A DNA stretch of 30,127 nucleotides from Candidatus Aminicenantes bacterium UBA4085 (GTDB lineage: Bacteria > Acidobacteriota > Aminicenantia > Aminicenantales > UBA4085): assembly GCA_002383325.1 (NCBI GenBank), contig DFYJ01000017.1:15432-45558 (forward strand), given 5' to 3'. The position numbers were made by a program, and so were the translations under genes. The notes under the pieces are model-generated. The model worked only from the letters and a program-made list of their open reading frames with translations. It was not told where the DNA came from and searched no databases. Each line of letters begins with the position of its first letter. The stretch's first letter is position 1. Below, in pieces: positions 1-6,471 of this stretch.

Positions 1-121
1 AGCCGATGACGCCGATCCGGATCGCATCCGAGCCCTGGGCGAAGAGCCCGAGGTTTCCGGGGATGGCTGCCGCCAGCCCGGCGGCCGCCGTCGTCTTGAT
101 GAATTCGCGTCGCGTGGTCAT
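1..121 (-). CDS. Gfo/Idh/MocA-family oxidoreductase, N-terminal part (runs off the window)
   Basis: Only the first 40 codons are in the window; the gene continues beyond position 1. The visible protein starts with a textbook twin-arginine leader (TTRREFIKTT followed by an Ala-rich stretch and a likely cleavage after LFAQG). It then enters IRIGVIG, the first beta strand and the start of the dinucleotide-binding glycine motif of Gfo/Idh/MocA dehydrogenases. A Tat leader on this family suggests a cofactor-loaded, exported sugar or polyol oxidoreductase. The start is supported by AAGGAG five bases upstream. It lies 19 bases downstream of the hydroxypyruvate-isomerase-like gene on the same strand, a pairing typical of carbohydrate catabolic clusters. 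The substrate cannot be read from this fragment. Confidence 0.75.
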   Translation of the reverse strand, partial: MTTRREFIKTTAAAGLAAAIPGNLGLFAQGSDAIRIGVIG

Positions 122-140
122 GAGAACTCCTTAGGTTGGA

Positions 141-1052
141 TCAGAAGCCGTCGCAGGCTTGGTAGGCCTCGATGACGGCCCGCTCGCCTTCCCGGCCCTT
201 GGCCCGGGCGCCGTGCTCCATGCCGAGGACGCCCCGGAAGGCCTTGTCGTGAAGGTGCTTGAAGATGTTGCGATAGTTGATCTCGCCCGTCATCGGCTCC
301 TTGCGGCCCGGGTTGTCGCCGATGTGGAAGGCGGCGATCTCGTCCCAGCAGGCGTCGATGTGGGGCAAGAGATTGCCCTCGCTGATCTGCTGATGGTACA
401 TGTCGTCCAGGATCTTGATCGAGGGGCTGTCCACGGCCCGGCAGATGGCGTAGGCCTGGGGCATGCCGCTGAGGAACAGCCCGGGGTGATCGCGCCGGTT
501 GAGCGGCTCCAGGACCAGGACCAATCCGGCCGGGGCGGCGATCTCGGCGCAGTCGCGCAGGTTGTCGATGACGTTGGCCGTCTGGTAGTCCCAGAACAGG
601 TTCTGGTTATAGCGACCGGGCACGACCAGGGCCTGCCGGCAGCCGGTCCGCTTCATAACCTCGATGCCCTTGCCCATCAGCCCGACCAACAGCTCCCGAA
701 TCTCGTCGTTGCGCAGGACGAAGCTCTCCTTGGCGAAGTCTGCGTAGAGCACGAACGGGCCCAGGGCCATGCCCCGCTTGGCCAGCTCGCCGGCGATGAG
801 CTCCTGGTCGGCCGCCGGCCGGCCCATCAGGCCGTTGTCGAACATGGCCGTGAAGCCCTCGTCGGCGCAGAACTGGATCTGGGCTTTCAGGTCGTCGCCG
901 GCATGGGCTTTGAACTGGCCGAAGGACGGGGCGTAATGGAGCTTGAACTTGCCCGGCGGGGCGCCGAAAGGCCCGGCGGCTCGTCCCGAGCCGGCCAGCG
1001 ACATGGCCGCCGCCGCTGCCAATCCGGATTTCAGGGCTTCTCTTCGCTTCAC
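141..1052 (-). CDS. Exported hydroxypyruvate isomerase-like TIM-barrel protein
   Basis: A 303-residue protein of the xylose-isomerase-like TIM barrel fold (AP endonuclease 2 superfamily), closest in motifs to hydroxypyruvate isomerase. Seen in the sequence: LEPLNRRDHPG near residues 182-192 with the metal-ligand Glu, DDMYHQQ with Asp and His ligands, and HIGDNPGRKEPMTGEINY near the C-terminus, the Hyi signature. The N-terminus has a twin-arginine-like leader (KRREALKSGLAAAAA), so the enzyme is probably exported, unlike cytoplasmic Hyi. The start is GTG at 1052 with AGGAGG nine bases upstream. It is probably co-transcribed with the following Gfo/Idh/MocA gene. The fold is certain; hydroxypyruvate as substrate is an inference, since exported members of this family often act on unidentified sugars. 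Confidence 0.8.
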   Translation of the reverse strand: MKRREALKSGLAAAAAMSLAGSGRAAGPFGAPPGKFKLHYAPSFGQFKAHAGDDLKAQIQFCADEGFTAMFDNGLMGRPAADQELIAGELAKRGMALGPFVLYADFAKESFVLRNDEIRELLVGLMGKGIEVMKRTGCRQALVVPGRYNQNLFWDYQTANVIDNLRDCAEIAAPAGLVLVLEPLNRRDHPGLFLSGMPQAYAICRAVDSPSIKILDDMYHQQISEGNLLPHIDACWDEIAAFHIGDNPGRKEPMTGEINYRNIFKHLHDKAFRGVLGMEHGARAKGREGERAVIEAYQACDGF

Positions 1053-1083
1053 GATGACGGACCTCCTGGCGAGGAATAGCCCT

Positions 1084-1112
1084 TACTTATCCCAAGCCCG
1101 GAGAAAAAGCAA
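1084..1112 (-). promoter_or_regulatory. Possible sigma-70-type promoter for the isomerase/oxidoreductase pair
   Basis: On the minus strand TTGCTT (1107-1112) and TAAGTA (1084-1089) are separated by 17 bases and lie about 30 bases before the GTG start. The -10 box is imperfect. Confidence 0.3.
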
Positions 1113-1117
1113 TCGGC

Positions 1118-2526
1118 CTATTGATTCTTCTCGTGGCCGGTCTGGAAGGTCAGACATTGGCCCACGGTCTGGCCCTTGGAGTTGCGGGCCCGGACGGCGA
1201 ATTTGTACCGGGTTCCCGGCTTGAGCCCGGTCAGGAGGACGCCGAACTGGAAGGGGGCCTTGCTTGTATGCGGGCTCCAGGCGGTCGAGGGGAAGTAGTC
1301 GGTATCGGAGGAGGTCTCGGCGCAGCAGGAGAAGCAGACCTCCACGTTCCCGCCCTTGGGATCGACATAGGATTTAAGCTGGGCGCTGCGGGTCGCAACG
1401 TCCGCCGCCGCGTTGGTGACGGCCACGGGCGGGTCGGTCGCCGGCGCGAGGGACAGGAAGTCGGCCGTCCCGGCCTTGATGGATGTGGTGGTAAAGGAAA
1501 GATGGCTCCCCTCCGTCTTGCCGGCCGCGTTGCGGGCTACGGCCATATAGTTGTAGGTCGTGGCCGGCTTGAGCCCGGAGACCGTGATGCGCACTTTCTG
1601 GAACTCGTCCGAGGCCGGGACCTTGCTGATGGTCGAGGCCCCGAAGTAATTGGGACTGGAGGGATAGTCCACGCACATGAAGTAGGCCTCCGTCTCCCGG
1701 CCGTTCGACTTGATCTTGGACTCCAGGACGGCCGAGGAAGGCGTGATGTCCGCGGCGGCCAGGGTTTGGACCTTGGGCGCGCCGGACGGCTTGACGGTGA
1801 ACTCGCAGGGGACGTCGTAGTATGCGTCGCGGAACCAGACCCTGGTTTGAGCCTGGTAGGTTCCGGCGGCGGGAGCGTCCCTGTAATAGGCGGGCTGGGT
1901 GCTGACCTTCACGTCGGGCCAGGTGTAGACCGTCTTGACCGAACCGCCCGGCGTCTCGGGCATCATCAGCTCGACTTTATCGGCGTCATGCGCCGCATAG
2001 CCCGCGAATTTCATCCGCTCGCCGGCGAAGTAGACGGCCTCGGGCCCGCTGCCCCTCTCGGTCTTCATGACGAAGCGGACCTTGGGCAGGACGGCGAATT
2101 CGCAGTAGACGATCCCCAGCCGGCCGGAGCTACCGGTCACGGCCAATTGGAGCCAATACACGCCGATCGTCGAGATGGGGGGGCATATAGCGATAGGTGA
2201 TGGTCGGGTCGTTGTCGAGATGGACATAGCGCTCCAGGACGACGTAGTTGGTGGTCCCCGGGACGCAGACGGCCAAGCCGGCCATGTCCTTGTCGTGGTT
2301 CATCTTGCGGTTGAATTTGATCTTGACTTCGATCCACTCGCCCTCTTCGAAGACGGCTTTGGTACGGCCGCAGCCTTTCTGAGTGGACAGCTCGAAGTCC
2401 GGCGAGCCGGAGGCGAGGATCGCTCCCGTCCCGAGGCTGGGGGGCAGGGGGGGGCGCCCCGAGGCCGGACCGAATCCCAGGAGGGCGATCAAAGAGTCCC
2501 ACGGCGAGGCGAAGCTTACAGGCCAT
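1118..2526 (-). pseudogene. Secreted fibronectin type III-like protein, interrupted by two frameshifts
   Basis: The gene reads through only if two single-base homopolymer insertions are removed. The start is ATG at 2526 with GGGGAG seven bases upstream, encoding MACKLRLAVGL. Removing one T of the TTT at 2491-2493 joins this to LIALLGFGPASG and gives a convincing Sec signal peptide. Removing one C of the seven-base run at 2177-2183 joins YRYMPP to ISTIGVYWLQ. The product would be about 468 residues: an N-terminal beta-rich region, then two fibronectin-III-like repeats, each ending in a GLKPxTxYxxxxxARNxxG strand pair (residues about 230-260 and 335-360 of the C-terminal part). No catalytic motif is visible. 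It may be a real pseudogene, or an intact gene with two consensus errors. The function of the intact protein is unknown, probably surface adhesion or ligand binding. Confidence 0.6.
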
Positions 2527-2578
2527 GAAATTTCTCCCCCGAGTCCCTGATTCGGCCTCCGCGAGGCCCAACGCCGCC

Positions 2579-2607
2579 ATCTTATAGGCGGCTTGCCGGA
2601 GAGTCAA
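2579..2607 (-). promoter_or_regulatory. Promoter for the FN3-like gene
   Basis: Minus strand TTGACT (2602-2607), 17-base spacer, TAAGAT (2579-2584) followed by GGCGGC. The ATG is about 50 bases downstream. Confidence 0.5.
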
Positions 2608-2613
2608 TTCCCC

Positions 2614-2642
2614 TTGACGGGAGACGGGGGGCGGCTTAACAT
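2614..2642 (+). promoter_or_regulatory. Possible promoter for the propeller gene
   Basis: TTGACG (2614-2619), 17-base spacer, TAACAT (2637-2642). It stands back to back with the opposite promoter of the FN3-like gene. The leader would be about 150 bases long and would contain the repeat-like motif at 2684-2711. Confidence 0.35.
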
Positions 2643-2683
2643 CCGGGCGCTGCCTGGCGGTCTCGGCCGTCCGAGCGCCAGGG

Positions 2684-2711
2684 AAAATGTCAAATGTCAA
2701 GACCTGACCCC
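2684..2711 (+). repeat. Repeat-like intergenic motif (tandem AAATGTC then AAGACCTGACCCC)
   Basis: The stretch contains AAATGTC twice in tandem and then AAGACCTGACCCC. From memory this 3' part resembles a dispersed intergenic motif (related to CAAGACCTGACCCC) seen near REP-associated transposases in many genomes. There is no transposase gene here and only one copy in the window. It lies in the leader of the propeller gene. Confidence 0.35.
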
Positions 2712-2801
2712 TCCTCACAGCCGGGCGCGGGCGCGCCGACTCTTCTGGCTGGGACGAAACCATCGGCCGTGAATCGGCGTTTGAGGGACTTGGAGGCTGC
2801 C

Positions 2802-4016
2802 ATGAAAAAAGCGCTCTTGTCGATCGGTTTGGCTCTGCTCGGTGCCGCCGCGGCCGCCGCTTCGGCGCCGGCCGGCCAGAAGCTCGATCTCCCGGCCGGC
2901 GCGGCCGTCGTCCACAACGCCGGCCCGGGGAGGTGGGGCAAAGTCCCGGCCGTTGCCTTGCAGCCCGTACGGGTCCTGGGCGACGTGGATTCGGACGACG
3001 AGACCGTCGCCTTCCACATGCCCTCGGGTCTGGCCGTCGACGACCAGGGCCGTCTCTTCGTCCTCGATTCCGGCAACCACCGGGTCCAAGTCTTTGGCCC
3101 CGACGGAAAGTTCCTCAAGACCATCGGGCGCAAGGGCCAGGGGCCGGGCGAGTTCTTTATGCCCAACTTTATCGACATCGACGACCAGGGCAACCTCTGC
3201 GTCGGGGAGACGCAATCGGCCCGGGTCCAAGTCATTGGACCCGATGGTAAGATCGTCCGTACCCTGAAGCTGACCGAAGGGGCGGTGGGGGAGGCCCGCA
3301 TGCTTCACAAGGGCGGCTATGTCATGACGGCCGGGCCGGGCGGCGGCGTGTTCCGCCTTCAACCCGGCGGTCAGCCGGAAGCCGTCCTGCCCCCGTTGCT
3401 GAAGATCCTCGACGCCTCCGGCAAGACCGTGCGTGAGTTCGGCAAGCCGGCCGAATACAGCGACTTCCTGGTCAATCGGATGGCCAACCAGGTGATGGCC
3501 GTCGTCGGCGCCGCCGACGACGTCTACGCCGTCTTCCCATCTCAGAACCGGATCGAGAAGTACGCCGCCGACGGCCGCCTCCTCTGGCGGGCCGACCGGC
3601 CGCTGTCCTATTCGATGGAGATCAAGGGCAAGGGCGAGATGAAGAACTCGGGCGGCAACATGTCGATCCGCATGCCCGACATGTCCCGCTGCGCCAGCGG
3701 GGCCGCGGTCGACGGCAAGGGCCGGCTGTGGGTCGCCACCCTGGCCCGCCAGCTGAAGGAGAGCGAGCGGGTTTCCGTCATGGCCACGATGTCCAACGAC
3801 AACGGCATCGTTTCGGCCAGCCAGAAGGCCACGGGGGCCGTCGACTTGCGGACGACCGATGCCTATAAGCTGGAGGTCTTCGGGCCTGACGGGGCGATGC
3901 TCGGCTCCATCCCGGTCAAGGTCTTCGTCGACGGCCTCTTCATCAAGGGCGACCGCCTGTTCCTCCTCGATAGGGTCCGCGGCGTCCAGTTCCACGAGTT
4001 CAAGATTCTCGGCTGA
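2802..4016 (+). CDS. Secreted six-bladed beta-propeller (NHL-repeat) protein
   Basis: A 404-residue protein with a Sec signal peptide (MKKALLSIGLALLG, Ala-rich, cleaved near residue 22). It has clear NHL-type blades: MPSGLAVDDQGRLFVLDSGN then HRVQVFGPDGKFLKTIG, followed by a second blade FIDIDDQGNLCVGE, RVQVIGPDGKIVRTL. Further degenerate blades run to the C-terminus (VFGPDGAMLGSIPV). GQGPGEF between blades is typical of the 6-bladed beta-propeller family of Bacteroidota and Acidobacteriota. The start at 2802 is chosen because GGAGG lies five bases upstream and the signal peptide begins there; an in-frame extension to 2694 has no such support. It probably binds a protein or ligand outside the cytoplasm. 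The partner is unknown and no catalytic residues can be named. Confidence 0.8.
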   Translation: MKKALLSIGLALLGAAAAAASAPAGQKLDLPAGAAVVHNAGPGRWGKVPAVALQPVRVLGDVDSDDETVAFHMPSGLAVDDQGRLFVLDSGNHRVQVFGPDGKFLKTIGRKGQGPGEFFMPNFIDIDDQGNLCVGETQSARVQVIGPDGKIVRTLKLTEGAVGEARMLHKGGYVMTAGPGGGVFRLQPGGQPEAVLPPLLKILDASGKTVREFGKPAEYSDFLVNRMANQVMAVVGAADDVYAVFPSQNRIEKYAADGRLLWRADRPLSYSMEIKGKGEMKNSGGNMSIRMPDMSRCASGAAVDGKGRLWVATLARQLKESERVSVMATMSNDNGIVSASQKATGAVDLRTTDAYKLEVFGPDGAMLGSIPVKVFVDGLFIKGDRLFLLDRVRGVQFHEFKILG

Positions 4017-4028
4017 AACGCGGCGCGG

Positions 4029-4045
4029 GGAGGAGGTCCTCCTCC
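4029..4045. terminator. GC-rich palindrome between convergent genes
   Basis: A 17-base palindrome with eight-base arms (GGAGGAGG and CCTCCTCC around a T) begins 12 bases after the stop of the propeller gene. It could stop transcription from both sides. There is no U-tract on either strand, so an intrinsic terminator is uncertain. Confidence 0.35.
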
Positions 4046-4102
4046 TTACCAGGCCAGGAGGAGGACCAGAATGCCGATGAGCCAGAGGATGAGGGTGCGC
4101 AC
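4046..4102 (-). CDS. Possible 18-residue single-helix membrane peptide
   Basis: A GTG at 4102 opens a 19-codon frame ending in TAA at 4046. It encodes a peptide that is almost entirely hydrophobic (RTLILWLIGILVLLLAW), the length of one membrane helix. It starts three bases after the stop of the SHOCT-like gene, in the same frame, so readthrough of that TGA would also attach this helix as a tail. The ribosome binding site is weak (GAG only). Chance hydrophobicity in GC-rich DNA is possible, but the position at the end of an envelope-related operon makes it worth recording. Confidence 0.25.
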   Translation of the reverse strand: MRTLILWLIGILVLLLAW

Positions 4103-4105
4103 GGC

Positions 4106-4528
4106 TCACTCGCAGAAGATGCGCACTTTATCCTTGCCGTCCACTTCGACGGTCATGTCGTCGAGGTTGGAGACCAGGTCTTCCAGATCCTGCGGCGATA
4201 TCTTGGCCAAGTCGACGTCCAGGCCCTTGTCCTTGAAGGCCCGGTTGACTTTGTCGTGGGCGTCGCGGGGGATGAAGGCGGCGAACTTGAGGCCGGCCCG
4301 GATGAGCTTGAACGGGACCCGGATGTTGACCCGGTCGCCGCTCTCGCTGTTCGGTCCTGGGTCGACCTGGACCCTTAGGTATCTCCAGGTCCGGCGTCCG
4401 CCCTCGGATGCGGCCGGGGCGGGCTCGCCGGAGGAGTCGCCGATGGCGGCCAGGAGCTTCTCGGCCTCATCAACCGTGATCTTGCCTTGGGCCAGCATGT
4501 CCAGAATCTTGCGTCGTTCTTCGTTCAT
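4106..4528 (-). CDS. SHOCT-like domain protein (YvlB/LiaX N-terminal type)
   Basis: A 140-residue protein. Residues 3-28 (EERRKILDMLAQGKITVDEA and on) form the short helical hairpin found at the N-terminus of YvlB/LiaX-type proteins: a hydrophobic helix, G-K-I, then an EAxxLL helix. The linker is Pro/Ala-rich. Residues about 46-140 form a compact alpha/beta region with no motif I recognise (RYLRVQVDPG, NIRVPFKLIRAGLKFAAFIP), resembling the start of the wall-stress DUF4097-type proteins but short. The start has AAGGAGAG six bases upstream. It is the last clear gene of an operon with a membrane protein (21 bases upstream) and a DUF2089-type regulator. The operon suggests an envelope-stress role; that is inference from family and context. 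Confidence 0.65.
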   Translation of the reverse strand: MNEERRKILDMLAQGKITVDEAEKLLAAIGDSSGEPAPAASEGGRRTWRYLRVQVDPGPNSESGDRVNIRVPFKLIRAGLKFAAFIPRDAHDKVNRAFKDKGLDVDLAKISPQDLEDLVSNLDDMTVEVDGKDKVRIFCE

Positions 4529-4548
4529 GGTTCTCTCCTTGAGCTGTT

Positions 4549-4824
4549 TCAAATGAAATCGATTAAAAGCGCGCTTTCTTTCTGAGCCACATCGACGGTC
4601 AAGCCACCGAGGTTCCAGAGGACCGCGGCGAGCAGGGGATAGACAAGCAGCAGCCGGAAGCCGGGCCCGCGCCCCAGGGAGAACACGGCTCCCAGCAGGA
4701 GAAAGGGCAGCAGGACGATCATCAGGGCGGCCAGGATGATCCAAATGAGGATGACCGGGAACCACAGCCGGACGCGGCGCTTGCCGGACTGCTGGACTTT
4801 GAGGCGGACGAGCATGGGCATCAT
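4549..4824 (-). CDS. Small integral membrane protein of unknown function
   Basis: A 91-residue protein with a basic N-terminus (VRLKVQQSGKRRVRL), a long hydrophobic segment at about residues 21-49 that could be one long or two short helices, and another at about 57-74. It ends in a short tail (TVDVAQKESALLIDFI). Two AAGGAT boxes precede two adjacent ATG codons (4824 and 4821), so either may be used. The start lies four bases after the stop of the regulator gene, indicating translational coupling. I do not recognise the family. Its place between a DNA-binding protein and a SHOCT-like protein suggests a membrane sensor or anchor. Confidence 0.65.
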   Translation of the reverse strand: MMPMLVRLKVQQSGKRRVRLWFPVILIWIILAALMIVLLPFLLLGAVFSLGRGPGFRLLLVYPLLAAVLWNLGGLTVDVAQKESALLIDFI

Positions 4825-4828
4825 ATCC

Positions 4829-5191
4829 TTATCCTTTCAGCCGCTTGAGGGCTTCCTCGGCCGAGATCTCGCCCTTGTCGAGCTGCTCCAAAACGTCCCT
4901 GGCCGGGGAGGGCGGGTTGACGTCCAGGATGGGAAGGCGCTCCGAGACGGCGTTCAGCCGGTTCTTGACGGTCGGGTAGCTGATGCCGAAGATCGCCTCC
5001 ATCTCTTTGATCGAGCCGTGGCAGCGTACGAAGGCCATGACGAAGAGCTGGTCCTCGGCCGTGAGCATGGCCAACGGAGGCAGCTTAAAGCTTCCTTCAA
5101 TCGATATATCGCGGCCGACCATTTTTACTTTCTCGATTGTGAAGGAATCCCCCCGAGTCAGCTTGGTCAGTTCCTGCCAGTCTTGAGTCAT
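4829..5191 (-). CDS. DUF2089-type helix-turn-helix regulator
   Basis: A 120-residue protein. Residues 41-82 carry the DUF2089 signature: LTAEDQLFVMAFVRCHGSIK, EMEAIFGISYPTVKNRLNAV, an HTH in which GISYPTVKNRL is the recognition helix. Typical family members have a zinc ribbon at the N-terminus. Here that region (TIEKVKMVGRDISIEGSF) keeps the spacing but has lost the cysteines. Residues 98-119 (RDVLEQLDKGEISAEEALKR) form a SHOCT-like helical hairpin very like the N-terminus of the last gene in the operon. The start has AAGGAACTGAAA before the ATG. It probably controls its own operon, whose promoter lies in the adjacent AT-rich island; this is inferred. Confidence 0.7.
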   Translation of the reverse strand: MTQDWQELTKLTRGDSFTIEKVKMVGRDISIEGSFKLPPLAMLTAEDQLFVMAFVRCHGSIKEMEAIFGISYPTVKNRLNAVSERLPILDVNPPSPARDVLEQLDKGEISAEEALKRLKG

Positions 5192-5537
5192 TTTCAGTTC
5201 CTTAATTCACATTCACAATATATATACGATTAATTATTGAAAAAATCAATACATAAATTAAAATAATTGATTTAATTATCGAAATATTATAAGTTATTTA
5301 TTTTCTATAGCTTGTCCGATCCTGATTTCCTTCGCGGTAGGACAAGACAACAGGACTCAATCAGATTGCTATGACAACGCCCTCCGGCTTATTGATAGCG
5401 ATCAGAATCTTGCCTCACTCTAGGAGAAATTTATTTTGGACTAGAGGGGCCGGACATGTCCATCGACGCGGTCGTGACGACGGCCTCGTTCACCCTCAAG
5501 GCCCCCAAGCTGAAGATCGCAGCCAGCCCCGGCCGGG
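5192..5537. other. Intergenic region with an AT-rich promoter island
   Basis: Roughly 5198-5312 is almost entirely A and T, in sharp contrast to the GC-rich surroundings. It holds the promoter of the DUF2089 operon and several short inverted repeats, including ATTGA/TCAAT around A5 and ATTAAA/TTTAAT. Further right are CTTGTCC (5311-5317) paired with GGACAAG (5340-5346), and CTCTAG (5418-5423) paired with CTAGAG (5441-5446). I see no convincing gene here. The AT-richness could reflect UP-element or nucleoid-protein binding, or recently acquired DNA. Confidence 0.6.
5221..5249 (-). promoter_or_regulatory. Promoter of the DUF2089/membrane/SHOCT-like operon
   Basis: Minus strand TTGATT (5244-5249), 17-base spacer, TATATA (5221-5226). 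The regulator ATG is about 30 bases downstream. The -35 box overlaps the inverted repeat ATTGA/TCAAT, a possible autoregulatory operator. Confidence 0.6.
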
Positions 5538-6410
5538 TCAAGATCTGGATCCTGTCTCGGGTCCGCGGTTGACGAAAGAGGCCCGGATACCGGTCCGCGA
5601 GGCATAGCAATAGAGGCAGCCGCGGGGGCAAGTGTCATAAGTCCCGATGTCCCGGCTGGGGGCGCAGCCGCAGAGCGGGCGCTGACCGGGATCCTTGCCG
5701 GCGGGGACCTCGATGCCGAACAGCCCGTGGATGAGGTCAGGGTCGATGCATCGGCCGGGCTGAACGCCGAACGGACGAAGATCGATTTTCTCGGCACAGG
5801 ATTGGACCGACATCCCCTGGGAGCCGGCGGCCTCGACGATGAAGCGGGTCAGAGCTTCCACGGTCTCCGGATCCGGCTCCCTCGGCTTCAAGCCTAAGGC
5901 TTCCAGAGGCTTCAGACGAGTCCGTGTGAACGGGTATTCGTCGTAGAAGCTGACCACGACCCGCCCGGTCTCCCCGGCCAGAGCGGTCGCGATGCGGTTG
6001 AAACGCTCTTTGTGGAAGTCCAGGCCCAGCGTCGGAGAGACCAGGATCGGGTCGTAGCGCCAGATAATGTGGGCCGGGCCGATGCGTGCCGCGAGGCGCC
6101 GGAACATCTCCACGGCGGCCTCTCGTCCCGCCGCGCCCGGCTCGAGGGCGGGAGGGTATTCGACGAGGGTGACCTGGAAGTAGAAGCGAAAGCCCCGCTC
6201 CTCGAGCTCATCCAGAGAGCCCAGCAGAGGCCCTGCGTCGCGGGTCCAGAAGACTATGGCATCGACGTTGGAGGGGGCCAGCGAGACGCGAGAGATCTTC
6301 TTCCGGTCGAACGGGGAGGCCACCTCGCAGAATCCGGCCCGAACCCTGTCCATGAACCAATCCGCGTGGAAGGCCGGGATGTCCGTGCGGCGGCTGGCGC
6401 TGATGATCAT
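5538..6410 (-). CDS. DUF1848 family protein with C-terminal cysteine cluster
   Basis: A 290-residue member of DUF1848. Seen: the family opening MIISASRRTDIPAFHADWFM, NVDAIVFWTRDAGPL near residues 48-62, a barrel-like core (HIIWRYDPILVSP), and near the C-terminus CGCAPSRDIGTYDTCPRGCL followed by YCYA. The cysteines in that last block (CxC, then CxxxCxxC) could bind an iron-sulfur cluster, and the family is thought to be related to radical-SAM-like TIM barrels; no activity is established as far as I know. The C-terminal tail after YCYA is about 20 residues. The gene follows the C69 peptidase on the same strand after 61 bases. The ribosome binding site is weak, and a GC hairpin (GGCGC/GCGCC) lies in the gap. 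Confidence 0.8.
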   Translation of the reverse strand: MIISASRRTDIPAFHADWFMDRVRAGFCEVASPFDRKKISRVSLAPSNVDAIVFWTRDAGPLLGSLDELEERGFRFYFQVTLVEYPPALEPGAAGREAAVEMFRRLAARIGPAHIIWRYDPILVSPTLGLDFHKERFNRIATALAGETGRVVVSFYDEYPFTRTRLKPLEALGLKPREPDPETVEALTRFIVEAAGSQGMSVQSCAEKIDLRPFGVQPGRCIDPDLIHGLFGIEVPAGKDPGQRPLCGCAPSRDIGTYDTCPRGCLYCYASRTGIRASFVNRGPETGSRS

Positions 6411-6471
6411 CGGTGCCCAGGCCTAGGGAGCCGACGTCGCGGCGCAGGCGCCGGCCCCCCGCCTCCGCGCG

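Noticed and set aside
5456..5572. A 38-codon plus-strand frame (MSIDAVVTTASFTLK...) behind GAGGGG, running into the end of the DUF1848 gene
   Set aside because: Its last third is antisense to the DUF1848 C-terminus, it matches no family I know, and it has no promoter I can support.
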